Shown here in pieces: positions 24,951-37,531 of a DNA stretch of 64,000 bases (its first letter is position 1; each line of letters opens with the position of its first letter). The notes below the pieces were generated by a model. It was not told the origin of the DNA. It saw only the letters and a list, made by a program, of their open reading frames with translations, and did no database searches. The translations under genes were made by a program, and so were the position numbers. Source of the DNA: Lepraria neglecta (taxonomy: Eukaryota > Ascomycota > Lecanoromycetes > Lecanorales > Stereocaulaceae); NCBI GenBank assembly GCA_033220425.1, contig CM065653.1, positions 4,030,001-4,094,000 of the forward strand, written 5' to 3'.

Positions 24951-26375
24951 AACTAATACTATAGCGAAATATAACGTAATAATTCTAATAATAGGGGGAT
25001 AGAAGGTAGAGTTCAGTCTTATAGATAATTATATAAGTTTTTATTCTATCTCTTATACGCTTATTTTAATCTTTTCGTAGCTATTAAAGAAGAAGCCCTT
25101 AATAGTAATAATTCTAAGCCTAGCGATAAAACCTTTGAAACTCGATCTCAACGTAGATATATTAGTTAACCCCGTAGTATATAGCCGAAATATAAGGTAC
25201 CGGATAATTTAAGTAAGAATATAAATACTAAGAGATTAAGATATCGTATAGATATTATAGATAAGGAAAAAGGAGTTAGAGAATATAAAGAAAGCTGACA
25301 ATATAGTAATTAGATATTAAATTAGGAAATATATATTATTAGATATATATTAAAACGCTATAGAGGAGGAGAGGATAAAGCGAAAGGCGAAGCTTAGGTA
25401 GGAAGTTAAAGATAAGAGGTTAGTCTTCCCAATTCTAGTTATTATTCTAGTTATCTAACGTTATTCTAGAATTGCAAATAGTATCTATACTACCGTAGTA
25501 GTATATCGTCTATTATTGTAGGTAACTCCGAAGGTCGTTGTGTATATAGATAATAATAGTAATATTAATGATAATAGAGACCCGGTATAGAGTAATATAG
25601 ATAACGAAGAAGCTGAAAAGGGTATACTATACCCCTATAATAACTATCAGCTCTAGTATACTAATATAATAGGTCTATAGATCTAATACTCTTAGCTACG
25701 CGTAAGTAAGATACTATTATCGATTATAGAAAATATAGGACTCTATATAATAACTAGCCTACTAATTAGGAGCTTTTAGAGGAGTATAGTAGGGTATCGA
25801 AAAATTATATATATAACTACAAAGTCTCAATTTTCGTTAAATACTAGAATATATAGCGCTACTCGATCCGAAGCCTACTAAATAAGTTAGTATACTTAGA
25901 AGGATACGCTAATCTTAGATACTACCCTCGCTACTACTATAGTAGTCTATTTCCCCCGGTAATTAAAGTATATAATTTTAAAACTATCGACTTATTATTC
26001 TATAAAATTAGTATACTAACTCGTTTAGAATAGTAAAGTCTATACCGAGCCGCTTCCCCCTCCCTATAACTTTTTCACTCGTTAAGAGCGAGCGGTATAG
26101 TAAAATATAGTAAGCTATATTAACGATAGGCGTTTCAAAGACTATAATAACCCTAATAAAGCCAAGCTCCCAGGACCAGCCTATTGGTAGCCAGATAATT
26201 ACAAGCGGGGTACGCGTGACTTTAAGCCGGATACAGATAAGGAGAATACAAGAGAGGCTTATCTTTTAATTATTCAAGGCTATAGTAATTAGGTTCCTCG
26301 GGATTTCTATTATCTTGTACCTTCTATAGATAAACTAGCTCTTTTACTACGAGATATACTTCCGTTTCTTTTATA
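24950..26375 (+). pseudogene. Decayed long frame in the hAT, function unknown
   Basis: The plus-strand translation shows long stretches without stops: a lysine- and glutamate-rich helix-like block near 25250-25440, then a proline/aspartate-rich block near 26160-26370. The stops are mostly ones RIP would create. It is not the transposase, which lies at 27.8-30.1 kb. It may be a second hAT gene, a captured host fragment or an older insertion; I do not recognise the family. A hAT motif pair at about 25430-25460 interrupts it and could mark an intron or an internal binding site. Confidence 0.4.
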
Positions 26376-26379
26376 AATA

Positions 26380-27690
26380 GTAGTATATTACTAATATCTA
26401 AGCTTCGCACTCTAGATGATTTTCTAGTTATTATTATAGTTATTAAAAGAAGCGCTACTACTAAATCAAAATACTTTTAGTAAAACTGAATATATTAAGT
26501 TACTATATACTTCTATCTATAAAGATATTTTATATCGTAGCTTTCTAATAAGTACTATATCTTTCGCTTATAAAGTAACTCTTTTTATATAATATACGTA
26601 TAGTTACGCTACTAGTACTTTATTAATATTCTTTTCAATTCGAACTTTTTTCTAAAGATTAATATACTACTAAACTTATTAGTAAGCTTAGCCTCCGCGG
26701 CTTCTTAAAGTATACTTAAAGTAGAGGATTATATTCGAAGCGGCTCTTGTGAAAGATTTAATAATATTTCCCTTATAAGCTAACTAAACACCAGTTACAG
26801 GATAACTAGCTCTATTGATTTCTATAGCCGACGAATTTCTAGTAATACGCGAGCTATAATAGTATTTTAGTTAAAGTATAATTTACTTATAGTTTAGACT
26901 TACTACCAGCTTTAAATTTGCGTAACCGAGGTAATTATTTTTTAGTCTTCCGTACTGGTTAACGTTTTGTGCCTTGCTTGCGGCTCTATAACTTTTAAAT
27001 CTACAAAGGTTTCCGTAGAGCTTGATTTCCGTCGGTAGATCGACTATTATTATTCTCCCCAGGATTTGGTTAGGCTCCTAGCCTACTATTAGCGCTGAGC
27101 TAAGACGCTAAGCTACTATTAGATCCTTATAGAAATATAGGGCCAGCTTGAGGCCCCGATTCCGATACTATTCTAGAGTATTAGATATTATAGTAGGTAT
27201 CAAGTATTGTACGGCTCGTCAGTTCAGGTTCAGGCCCGGTAGGTTATTAGGAACCTATAGAACTACTATTTAAAAGTATTAATAATATACTAAGGTTTTT
27301 ATTTTAATAAGGGGAAAAGTAGAGGACCGAGAGGTTATTATAAGAAGGTCTTAGAGATTAATATCGGTTAGTTAGTAAATAACGCTAGAATATTAGAGCT
27401 AATACTTAATACTAAATTAGGTAAGCGGGTTTCGTATTAACTAGGTAATAGCTAGAACTATAACTATAAATGTAAAAGCTCGGTTTAGTAGAAAACTTTA
27501 TAATTAAGAGTCGCGTCGAAACTTATAGCTTATATATATAGAGCTCCTATAGTTCCTTCGCCCTCTTAAGCTATTATATTTAATCTTAATTCTAATAAGA
27601 ATCTCTTAAACCACCCCTAATTCTCCTTAATAAGCTTTACTATTTCGAGATATCATTAATTATCTAATCTAGTAGTATTTTAACTCTATT
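26380..27690. other. hAT interior, no clear gene
   Basis: RIPed sequence with one more copy of the recurring hAT motif near 26435. A few short frames but nothing recognisable. Confidence 0.5.
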
Positions 27691-27779
27691 CTTTAATAAG
27701 AATTCTTCTAGTACCCTAGTAAGTATTAATTTTAAGCGTAAAGGTAATAATAAAGGCTACTTTATCTTTAACCTTACTA

Positions 27780-30130
27780 AAAAGGAGTAGTAGATAACTT
27801 AGTAGGATAAGATAGTATAGGCTATATAGAATTCTGGCAAAACTGAGTATTAATATTCTAATATTAACTAGGGCTCGACGATAAGAAAGAGCGATAAATA
27901 GGACTATTTTCGGGAGTATACCCTTATTACTAATAGGGAGCTATATATTATCTACCGCTACTATAACGAAGTAATTACCTACCCTTCGATAGGGTATAGA
28001 ATAACCGGGATAAAAATATATCTTACCTTAAAGGGATATATTAAGAAGTCAGGTCTTAGTAATTTATAGTAGATAATAATTATTAAAGGGTACTAAAATC
28101 ATATATATTTTATATTTAAGTTAATCTCAGGCCCTTAATAACTATAATAATAACTAGAATATATATATAATAGTCTAACCCTTTTTTTAGAGGAAATAGA
28201 ACTAGCTTACTAGACTACTATTAGGTAGCCGTACCCTTATACAAGAAGACTTCCTAGAATAATTTCGTCGTTAGATAATAGCTATCGGTATACTATTTAG
28301 TATCGCTAATAACCCTGAGACGTTGCGACTCTTCCGATATCTTGATTAAAATCTATATTTAGAGTTAGTATCTATAATAAGGAATTACCTTATAAGAAAG
28401 GTCGAGGAGATTAAAAAGGGTCTTCTTAAGGACCTACCTTATAATAATTCTAAGGTCTCCTTAACCCTAGATTACTAGTCGGTATTAAATCGTTAGTTAT
28501 ATATAGCGATTATTAGCTTCTTTATTAATAAGAATTAGAGGTAGTATAAAAGTCTCCTCGGGTTTAAATATATCAAAGGTTAATATACTAGCGTAAGACT
28601 TAGTCGAATTATTAACCTAATCCTTATAAAGTATAAGCTTTAAGATTATCTCCTTGCCCTTATAATAGATAATACTAGTAATAATAGTACGCTCTATTAC
28701 GACCTGATTTTATACCTTCCGGAAACTAATTTTAATAACTACCTCGACCTCAGAGAAGATAAGCCTACGTAGTCTCTATAACACGTCCTATATATAGTAT
28801 ATATTATCTAACTAGCTTTAAAGGAACTCCTTAGGAAAGTTTATATTAATCCTACTAATAAGGAATTCTAAAGAAACTAGATTAAAGATAAAGAGTAGAA
28901 GAATATTCGGGTAATAAGTAGGGGTCTCCTAATAACCTTAGCCAAGGTAAAGACTTTCTAGTTATCTTTCTAGTTACTATCTACTAATTAGAAGAAGGTT
29001 CGAAAGACTATAGTTTATATTAATATAAGTAGTTAGTGTAAGGAGGCCTTTAATAATATATAGCGAGAGCGGCTTAGGGATAATAGCGTACTAGTCCCTA
29101 CGGACTAACTAGCTTCTAATAAGGAAAGGTATTAATAAAAACGACCCCTTAAGCTTTTCCAGGATATTAAAACTCGATAGGACTTAACTTATTATATACT
29201 AATACGAGCCTATTTACTTCGTTAAGATATAGACTATTATTTCGAGGAGAGATTAGGTAACTACCTAAAACTAAACAACGAGGAATAGTTACAGATTAAA
29301 TATCTAATCTAGCTTACTAAGCCTTTCTATATTTTTATAAAGCTAATAAGTAAAGGGAAGGAAGTAATAATTTATTATATCTTTAATATCTATAATAGGC
29401 TTTTTAACTATATCGAGAAGGAAATCTAGCGACTAAGATATAAACGGGTTATTTAGAAAATCGAACTTCTAAGGGCTCTTAAGGCCGCTCGGGAGAAGTT
29501 GACTTTATACTATAGCCACACGCAATTAGGGTTAGGATACCTATATAGGCAAGCGATACTTCTACGCCCAAGTCACGGGGATACTACGTTTAAAGGCAAT
29601 AGCTAGAAGGTTAAACTATATTAAGAGCTATAGGCGGAGGTCTATTAGAAAGCGCTCCAACGAATATTCGAGAATTATAAAAATCTTAATAGTAATAGCC
29701 AAGTATAAAGGGCTAAGCGATTAAGGGGTCAGTCGGCTAATATACTTAATAACGTTCTAGACGAGAGTATTTATATAGAACTAAATAATATTAGAGAAGA
29801 CTAGCTTATATAGTATAAAAAGCACGGTAAGTATTCTAGTTATTATTCTAGTTATTAGTTACTAATTATAATTCTTTAATAGTACCCTTCGGGCACTTAA
29901 AGTCTAAGCTAATCTTAGAGTAGTAGAAGATCTTAGAGCCTTAATACCCTACTATTACCCGTATAGCTTATAATATCCTTGCGGCTAGAGCGGTAGGCGT
30001 TATCTATAAGCGATACTTCTTAATTACTAGGCAGTATTATAGGAGTTAAAAACACTATTTACCTACGATCTTCTACGTACTAATAATAGTTCTTTATACT
30101 AAAAACTAGCAGAATTAATTAGAATAGGCT
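27780..30130 (+). pseudogene. hAT transposase
   Basis: Seen: a BED-type zinc finger region near 27895-28050 (W..F, paired cysteine positions turned to tyrosine by RIP, then histidine positions). A central block reads FQDIKTR*DLTYYILIRAYL near 29155-29215, matching the hAT segment DIxTRWNST. A C-terminal dimerisation-like region lies near 29925-30125 (tyrosine-proline, ILAARAVGV, YFLITRQ). Reaction: cut-and-paste transposition by an RNase H-fold DDE enzyme. Stretches holding the recurring hAT motif at about 28135 and 29835 fall between coding blocks and may be introns. Many stops, as expected of RIP. The start codon is not fixed. Confidence 0.75.
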
Positions 30131-30559
30131 AGGCTTGACCTAGATAGTAACCTAAGTATATTATAAGAAGAAAAGAAGGTTAATAGTAATATACGCGAAA
30201 CCTAGGCGACGGATAATTATATTACCTATATTAGTAATAACAATAAAAACCGGGGGAATAATATAGTAAGGAAGCTCTACCCTCTAAAGATTTTACTAAT
30301 AAGTTATTAGTAATAGCGAGCTGAAAGACGTTCGTATAGTTAAAGAGGGTCGACGTTAATAGATCTAAATACGCTAAAGAGGCTAAAAGATAATATAGAA
30401 GCGTAGTTATTAAATAGGATTAGAGTAGAAGGTTTAGGGATACTTAGTAAAATTTCTAGGGAGGAGAATAGGAATAAGGATACTCGATAATAAGAGGCCT
30501 AGAAGTAATTAGGGATAGTAGCTATCTTACGGCGTAAGCGATAGAAATTATAATAAGTT

Positions 30560-30842
30560 TTATAGTTATTATTCTAGTTATTAGTCTAGTTATTACAAGA
30601 TTAAAAAGAATATAATCAAGATATAAAATATTATCTTATCCGCCACTAGGATATTCTATAAATATCCTATACTATAGATTGATCCTACTAATATCCTATA
30701 CCGTAGGATATCCTATTAAGATCCTATCCTATATCTCCTAAAAGATATAGGATTTAGGATCTTCTAATCCCATCCTATACCGGAATCCCATACCCAACCC
30801 TTGGGATATCCTATAGGATATCCCATATCTTTCCGGGCTATA
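30560..30842. repeat. Right terminal inverted repeat of the hAT
   Basis: It matches the complement of the arms at 2861-3465 and 37235-37531, ending ccgggctata. Two motif copies lie at its inner edge (about 30560-30600). Confidence 0.85.
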
Positions 30843-30850
30843 TACTTTCG

Positions 30851-32425
30851 CTTTTAAGCTAGATACTATTCGTATAAATCTTCTATATAGTATATCCATC
30901 GTTAGAAACCGTATCCTTTAGACAATTCTCCTTCTATATATTATCTTCCTAGTTCGTATATCGGATATAACCGATCTATATAGTATTTCTAATATATTTA
31001 CTAGTAAGTTAGGTAAAAGATATTATTTCGGTAGTCCTTTTCAATTTCTATACTTGACTATAGCTCTTTTAGCCTTTACTCTTTTACTTCTTACTTCCCC
31101 TTCCCCTTAGATATAATAAGTCTAGGTTCAGGTTTAATTAGTAGTTCCTAAGAGTTTCCTTCTTCCTTAGATATAGTAGATCCAGGTATTGATTCCCTTA
31201 GTGATCGTATATCTTTCTACTCTAGATCTATTTCCTTTTCGTTTTGATCCTACTTAGATTCTTCTTAAGTATTACTACTATCTCTAATATTTAGGTTTTC
31301 TCCTTGTTAGTCTCTAATACAAGACTTAAATTCGTTTGTAAATTTATTACCGTTGTTTAATACCTTATCGAGTCCTTCTTGCGTTATCCTATTATACTAG
31401 GAGTTAATATCTTCCTTAACTTTATCCTATATTAGTAGTTCTTCCTTAGGTGTGCCGCCTATATTATCCTAGATATATACTTTTTCTAGTATATTTAGCT
31501 ACGGTCGATATACTATATTTTTCGACTTGTAGTCTCTAGTAAAGTAGCCCGGTTTGCTATAGCTATAATACTTAAGTATTTTCTTGCCCTTGTACTACTT
31601 CTTACCTCTAGTAGACCCTCTAAAGGCTTGCTTCCCTTTCTTCTCCGTAAAGTCTAGTTCTATTAGTATTAGTCTATAGGGGTCGCGTTCCTTATATCCT
31701 AGATAGTAGCTCTTCGATTTAGTAAAAAAGCTCGAGTATTCTATTCCGCTAACTCCTCCGTTATACTTCTTCTCTATAACTCTTTTAAATAATTTATTAT
31801 TAATTTTAATTACTTCCTTAATTAGCCTATCAAGAGTATTAATAATATAACCCGTTCTTATAAGTTCGTCCTTAATATTATCCTTTAGTCCTCTCTAATA
31901 TATAGTTATTAATATATTATTATCCTAATCTATCTTAGCTATATATTATTAAAACTAAGTTAAATACTTAGATATAGACTTCTTTTAAGTAAGATATTAG
32001 ATAATATATATTACCGCGTTAATTTTATTAGACGGTCCGAATATATAATAGATTTCGAGTTAGAACCTAGATATACTCTCTATCTATACTTTAACTTCTA
32101 TATTATTACTATTCTCTAGTTCTTCTATATATTTCTTTAGGAATAAATCAATCTACTTTTAGGCTCTTCTATATAGATAGGTAATAGCGAAGGTAGGATA
32201 TTATTATATAGGTATATATTCCTTTTAGAACGCTAGATATAATATTATCTAAGATAGCTATCCCTTAAGCTTATCTCTTTCTCTATAATATAAGTCGGGC
32301 TAGGCTATCTTAATATATTTACTAAGCTCTTTATTAACTATTAGGTACTTTTATCCTCCCGACGAACTTAGAGTAGTAATTCTAGAGTCTTTTAGTATAG
32401 TATTTATTCCTAAAGGTACTTAAAG
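30851..32425 (-). mobile_element. G1 segment: gag region
   Basis: The reverse complement matches the G2 gag (17340-18900), including the zinc-knuckle region at about 31530-31580 and an acidic tail near 31100-31330. Fossil, many breaks. Confidence 0.85.
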
Positions 32426-32886
32426 TATTATAAACCCTCGCGTATAGATATTATATTATCGATTAATTCTTAATAGGGATAGAGATATAACTATATAAGA
32501 GGTAAAATAGACTTTAAGTAATAATAAGCGGGTCTAGTATATAATTAGATAATATATATTTAGTACCTAGCCTAAGAGATCTATTATATATAGTAAGATA
32601 CTAATATAAATAGAAGTTAAGTATAATACTCTAAGCGGTAAATAGTACTCTATATATATAGATATACGAAAGTCCGCTAAGCCTCCTATAATCGCTTTGA
32701 TCGTACTACGCTCATTACGCTTACCTTTTATAATCGCTTTGATCGTACTACGCTTATTATACTTATCGTTTAGTCTACTAAGCCTTTAGGGTTTCGTCCG
32801 AGTCGAGTATAGTCTATTCCAACTTATACTATAATAGGTACTACGCTATAAGGACGCATCTCTAGTTATAGTTCCTAGTCTTAATA
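32426..32886 (-). repeat. 5' LTR of G1 (461 bp)
   Basis: It pairs with 2371-2831 and is followed by the CGTTA duplication at 32887-32891. Confidence 0.92.
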
Positions 32887-32891
32887 CGTTA

Positions 32892-34407
32892 AAATTAAAT
32901 TCCTCCTAAGTCCTAAATATTTTACTACTAATAGGGCGAAAATCCTCTACTATATATAGTCTCTAGAAGGGGATATAGTAATATAGTAGCGCTAATACTT
33001 TCGGAAGGAATAGCTAGACGATTACTCTTTTAAGAACTTTTCTTAGTTTCTCTTAATTTAGTAGTAGACCTAGTAAATTACTAACTACTTATCTATAAGT
33101 ACTTAAATAGCGCTAAGTAATAGTAGAGATAGAAGTTTCTATCTTTAAAGCTTACCTAGAAGAACTAGAAAGCTATATTACTCCTCTATTAGAAGAGTTC
33201 CGAGTAAATAGCTTTTTAACTAAACTCCGCCCTGAGTTAAAGTCTAAAATCTTAAGTACCGGTAGCGTCCCGACGACGTATAACGATCTCTTAGAATTTA
33301 GGATTATATAGGAAAAGAACCTTAAGCGTTATCTATTAACGTCTAGGTCTAGTAGTAAGGGTAGACCTTTAGAAGAACGGGTATCTAGTACTCTAGCTAA
33401 GTCTACTAGCGGAGAGCTAGCGGGATATTAGTAAGGTAGTAAGAGGAGATGAAATTCTAAGTCTTATCTAGTACCTAAGGCTAACTCTAACTACTATAAT
33501 AATAGTTATTATTATTATAATAAAACGAGGTATTAGAAACTAGAATATCTCTATAGGGATAATCTAAGCTTTACCTCTATTAGTACGGTATAGTTAAAAA
33601 AAGATAGTACTCTACTACCGCCGAGTAAGCGAGGGAAGATAGACGAATAGAAGCCTTAGAATCTCTTTACCTTATAGAATAAGTAATCCTTCTAGATAGT
33701 CGATAGCCTATTAAGGGGGTAATTAACCCTAGGGCGATAATTAGCTTAGTCTCTTAGCGATTTATAGTATAATATAATTTATAGCTAGAACGCGCTATTT
33801 TACTAACGCCGGTATAGCTAAGTAGATAAGACGCCTTTTATTATAGAGCGTTTTAGTTAAGCTATATAGCTACTAATAACTAGAGATAAGAAAAGGAGTA
33901 TAGTTCCTTATTCTACGCTATAGGCTAGGAGGGTCCTAACTTGATTATAGCGCTTTATAAGTTAGGTATTATAGCTAATACGCTAGCGCGCTAATAGTAG
34001 TACTAAATAAATCCTAGGCTAATATAGCTAGATAGATCGACCGAATTTAGTAAAGTTTTATAATAGAAATAGAAAGTATTCGCTATAGTTTATAATAGCG
34101 CCGTAATAGCGAAGTAACTTTAGATTAATAAGTTTAATATAACCCTTCCTCCTAAATTATAGGAGTTTAAAGATATCTTCTTAAATAAGAAAGTAGAGAT
34201 CTTATCTAAATAAAAGTAGAGAGACTACGCTATTAAGTTAGACGATAGAGAGCTACTTTATAGTTCTATCTATAATCTATTAAGAATAGAGCTAACGGAG
34301 CTTTAGTAGTATCTTAATAATATACTAGGAAAGAAATAGATTCGTTACTCCGTTTCGCTAGTAGGAGTATCTATATTTTTTATACTAAAAAAGGATAGAG
34401 GGCTATA
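32892..34407 (+). mobile_element. G3' segment: gag, zinc knuckle, protease, reverse transcriptase start
   Basis: It matches 57356-58887 of the complete G3. Gag 32892-33680, with a zinc-knuckle region near 33505-33560; protease region near 33720-33800; reverse transcriptase begins near 34330 and stops abruptly where HelB starts after ...ggctata. Fossil, many breaks. Confidence 0.88.
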
Positions 34408-37234
34408 TCTTTCTTCTAATAACAGATTATACGGCAATTTAGAGCAATTCCGCACTTGTAGCCAATTAGAATAGCCCTATATTCTATACTCCCTAATAGT
34501 ACGCTTTTCGGCCTAGCGCCTTCAACTACCAAAACTTGAATTCGTACTATAACTTCTTCGCAGTACTTCCCCGCGCTATATATATTATATAATATCGAGA
34601 TAATTTCATAAGTTTTGGAGTCAGTTATTAGCTTGCTTGCGTATCAAGAATTTTTAGAATCGGCCTATTTACGCAATAGTTATAAGCAAAAGAAGCGTTT
34701 TCGCTATATTTTGCGGGCAGCGTAAGCTTAGTAGTAAATACTAAGTATTAAGCTTAGCGCCCCTCGAACATCGAAAGTTAAATACGTATTATAATTTATA
34801 TATATTTACTACTACTCCTTCATTTTGCTATAGAATGGCCCTACGACCTCGAAACGTCTTTACCGATACCGGTAGCATATATAATAAAGTATATATTACG
34901 AGTAATCGAGCTTCGAAGCCTCCGGTGCGTATATATATCAATCCTATATCAACTAAGTAATCTACGCGTCTAATCAATCGAAAGCGTTAGAATTCGTCTA
35001 TAGTACTTAGAGACCTCCTAAATAATATAGTTAACCGTAGAATACAAGGTCAGCGTAGAGGGAAACGCGCTAGGACTACTTAGAGTACTAGGAACCTCGA
35101 TATTACTATTGCAAGTTAGTAGGCAGAAATACAAAATACGTAGAGAAGGCAGATTATTCGACCGTAGCAGTAGAACGCCTATCTAAGGCCTCGCTCTACC
35201 TAGTCAGGTATCTAATAAGTGGTCTAAGTAGTTCTACCGCCCCGTAATCCGGATAATTCAAGCCTATCTAAATACCGAGATTCTTCTTCTAAAGAGGAAG
35301 TACCCCCGCTAGAACTATAATATATAATACGTACGAGACGATACTATACCCAGCAGGAACGGCAGGATAGTAAGCAAGCTATACTACGTCAGCGGCGTCG
35401 CCGTCGACTATATTAGCGCCGTAATACTATAGATAAGGCTAGCAGAACTCTACTCGGTACGTATCTAATTGCTCGGCTTCCGCAAATATATATCGATCTT
35501 CTAGAATACGTTATACTACCGTAGTTCTTTGATCTAACTAATAAATATCCTTATTACTATACCTTCTCTTTCGAGAGTAAGCGTCTTTCTACTAAATAGT
35601 AGTAGTACTATTAGAATAGTATAATTAAGATCCAAATACCTAACTTACCTAACTTCGAATTCCTTGAATAACTACCCGAATATAACTCTAAACGTTGAGT
35701 CCTCGCGCTGAATAAGCTATTTTATAAGGTAGAATATATACGAGATAGCTAGAACCGTCGTGTCCCCGATAATATACTTAGGCCAGGCCATTATAAGATA
35801 AAACGAACTACTTATAATACTACGTTTATTAAGAGAGCCTTAAACTATAATAACCTACTTTCTTTTACTAGTAAAGGCGTTAATAAGATAGATTACCGGG
35901 TTAGGTAGACTATATACAAGATCTAAGGGGGGATATATTATACTATTAGTCTATTTTTGCCGGAAGAAGGCGTTACTAAGAGATATACCTAGTACTACTT
36001 CATTGATAATAGCTAGGATTAAGTAGATATCTATATAATATATACTAGGCAGGTTAAAAGATCTATTGATACGGATATAGTACTTCTTCTTCAGCGACTT
36101 CTTCGAGATATTAACCCCTATATATAGAGCTTTAAGACTTATCGGGAATACTTATTAGATAATAAGGTAAGATACCCTCTATAGACTATAAATATCTATA
36201 TTATATAATACGACCCTAGGTATACTAATCGCAGTATATATAACCGCTTTATATCTAGTAAAGTAGTTTATATTATATTTACTCCTCCTAACGGCGTAAA
36301 GGGATATATTATATAAGATATTCGTATTAAATTTAAGGGTAGAGGCCTTATAAAGGTACCTGAATAGTACTTATCCTATATAGCCCTGCGATATATCCTA
36401 CCTTTCCCTTATAGGGAATAGAGCTAGTATAATAGTCTACCGCTACGGGGATATAATAGGCTCCTAGAAGGATATCTCTTTACTACTCGTAGATTAAATA
36501 TAAGGTAGGGAACTATTTAGTACTACGGTATATATTAGGATCCCGACTAGCCTAAGTATAACGATAATAAGGAAGAGTCGGAAAGAGATAGAGCTACTCC
36601 GAGAGGTCGTAGAGGGTTATACGGGTTACGAGGAGTTAGATCTATCGCTATTAGCTATAGATAAGCCTATTTTATATCTTTTAAACGTCTGCCCTTATAT
36701 TAGTAAAATTATATTTTCTAGCGCTTTATATCTTTATATAGGATATTGCGATCTTCTATTATTTTTCTTCTAAGAAGCGCCGCCCCCCTCCTATACTATA
36801 TTAGTAATACCTCTATAAGCGCTAGATCTATAGTACTTTATAGTAGTAGCTATAGACGTTAATATCGCCGTTAATAGTTACGGAAGATATATATTAGCCG
36901 ATATAAATAAGCTAGATATAGAGAAGAATTTCGTTCTAAATATAATTTATATAGAACTATTAATATATTACTAAGAATAGTACCAAAATGATCGATAACT
37001 AGTAAATTTATATTATATTTTTTATATTTTTAAGTTTTTAAAACAAAATTTCTCTATAGGGTAGACTTTACAAAATTTGGCTTTTTAATAAATCCTTCTA
37101 CTAATATATAATAGTATCGTAATAGTAGATTCTCTCGATTACTCTATTTCGAGTATCTTCTTAGTTACTTCGTTACTAATACTTATACTACTATCGAATA
37201 GAATAACCTAAATTAGTATATTAAGTATTAGTAT
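34408..37234 (+). mobile_element. Helitron HelB, 5' half
   Basis: It starts tctttcttctaataacag after an A, the HelA 5' terminus. It matches HelA 5083-10050 without the gag-only LTR element, so it shows the empty insertion site near 37185-37190. It contains the N-terminal Rep-helicase region (about 35350-36960), decayed. It is broken at 37235 by a hAT end. The section matching HelA 10054-12813 is missing from HelB altogether. Confidence 0.88.
35350..36960 (+). pseudogene. Helitron N-terminal region, second copy (HelB)
   Basis: Parallel to 6010-7620 of HelA, with many RIP-type stops and several small indels. It gives an independent copy for telling RIP changes from the ancestral sequence of this DNA transposon gene. 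Confidence 0.7.
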
Positions 37235-37531
37235 TATGGCCCGGAAAGATATAGGATATCCTATAGAATATCCCAAGGGTTGGGTATAGGATTCCGGTAT
37301 GGAATGGGATTAGAAGATCCTAAATCCTATATCTTTTAGGAGATATAGGATGGGATCTTAATAGGATATCCCACGGTATGGGATATTAGTGGGATTATCT
37401 AATAGTACGAGATATTTTCGGGATATCCTAGTGGCGGATAAGATAAGACTTATATAAAGTATACTTAGAATTTCTAGTTATCGTTCTAGTTATCAAAACT
37501 TCAAATATTTTTTTGAATATTCTATAATATA
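37235..37531 (+). mobile_element. hAT end fragment (terminal inverted repeat arm)
   Basis: It begins tatggcccggaaagatatag inside HelB and follows the arm of the hAT family for 297 bp, including the recurring ctagttat motif near 37476-37497. It stops where reverse Helitron HelC begins. The partner arm and the expected 8-bp duplication (attagtat) are not found nearby, so the remainder was lost. Confidence 0.85.

Larger units (their letters stand above)
16789..30842 (+). mobile_element. Long-inverted-repeat hAT DNA transposon (holds G2)
   Basis: Seen: ends tatagcccgg...ccgggctata with the perfect 8-bp duplication TACTTTCG (16781-16788, 30843-30850). Without G2 it is about 7.5 kb. Terminal arms are about 250 bp, far longer than the 10-30 bp usual for hAT. 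The 8-bp duplication, a BED-like finger region and a hAT C-terminal dimerisation region together give the superfamily. A motif close to ctagttattattctagttat recurs in either orientation along it. A second long decayed frame of unknown role precedes the transposase. Derivatives: the fold-back element at 2861 and the end fragment at 37235. Confidence 0.9.
2371..32886 (-). mobile_element. Ty3/gypsy chromovirus G1, complete ends, split by three insertions
   Basis: Seen: 461-bp LTRs at 2371-2831 and 32426-32886, flanked by a perfect 5-bp duplication CGTTA. The reading direction is minus. Parts right to left: 5' LTR; gag with a zinc-knuckle region near 31530-31580 (30851-32425); protease, reverse transcriptase, RNase H and integrase start (16780-14242); integrase end (5082-4280); chromodomain region (about 4130-3990); polypurine tract just right of 2831. 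Without its insertions it is about 6.7 kb, close to G2, to which its coding region is clearly related although the LTRs differ. Inserted into it: a hAT fold-back element, HelA and the large hAT with G2. It is a RIPed fossil with very many breaks but structurally whole. Confidence 0.9.
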
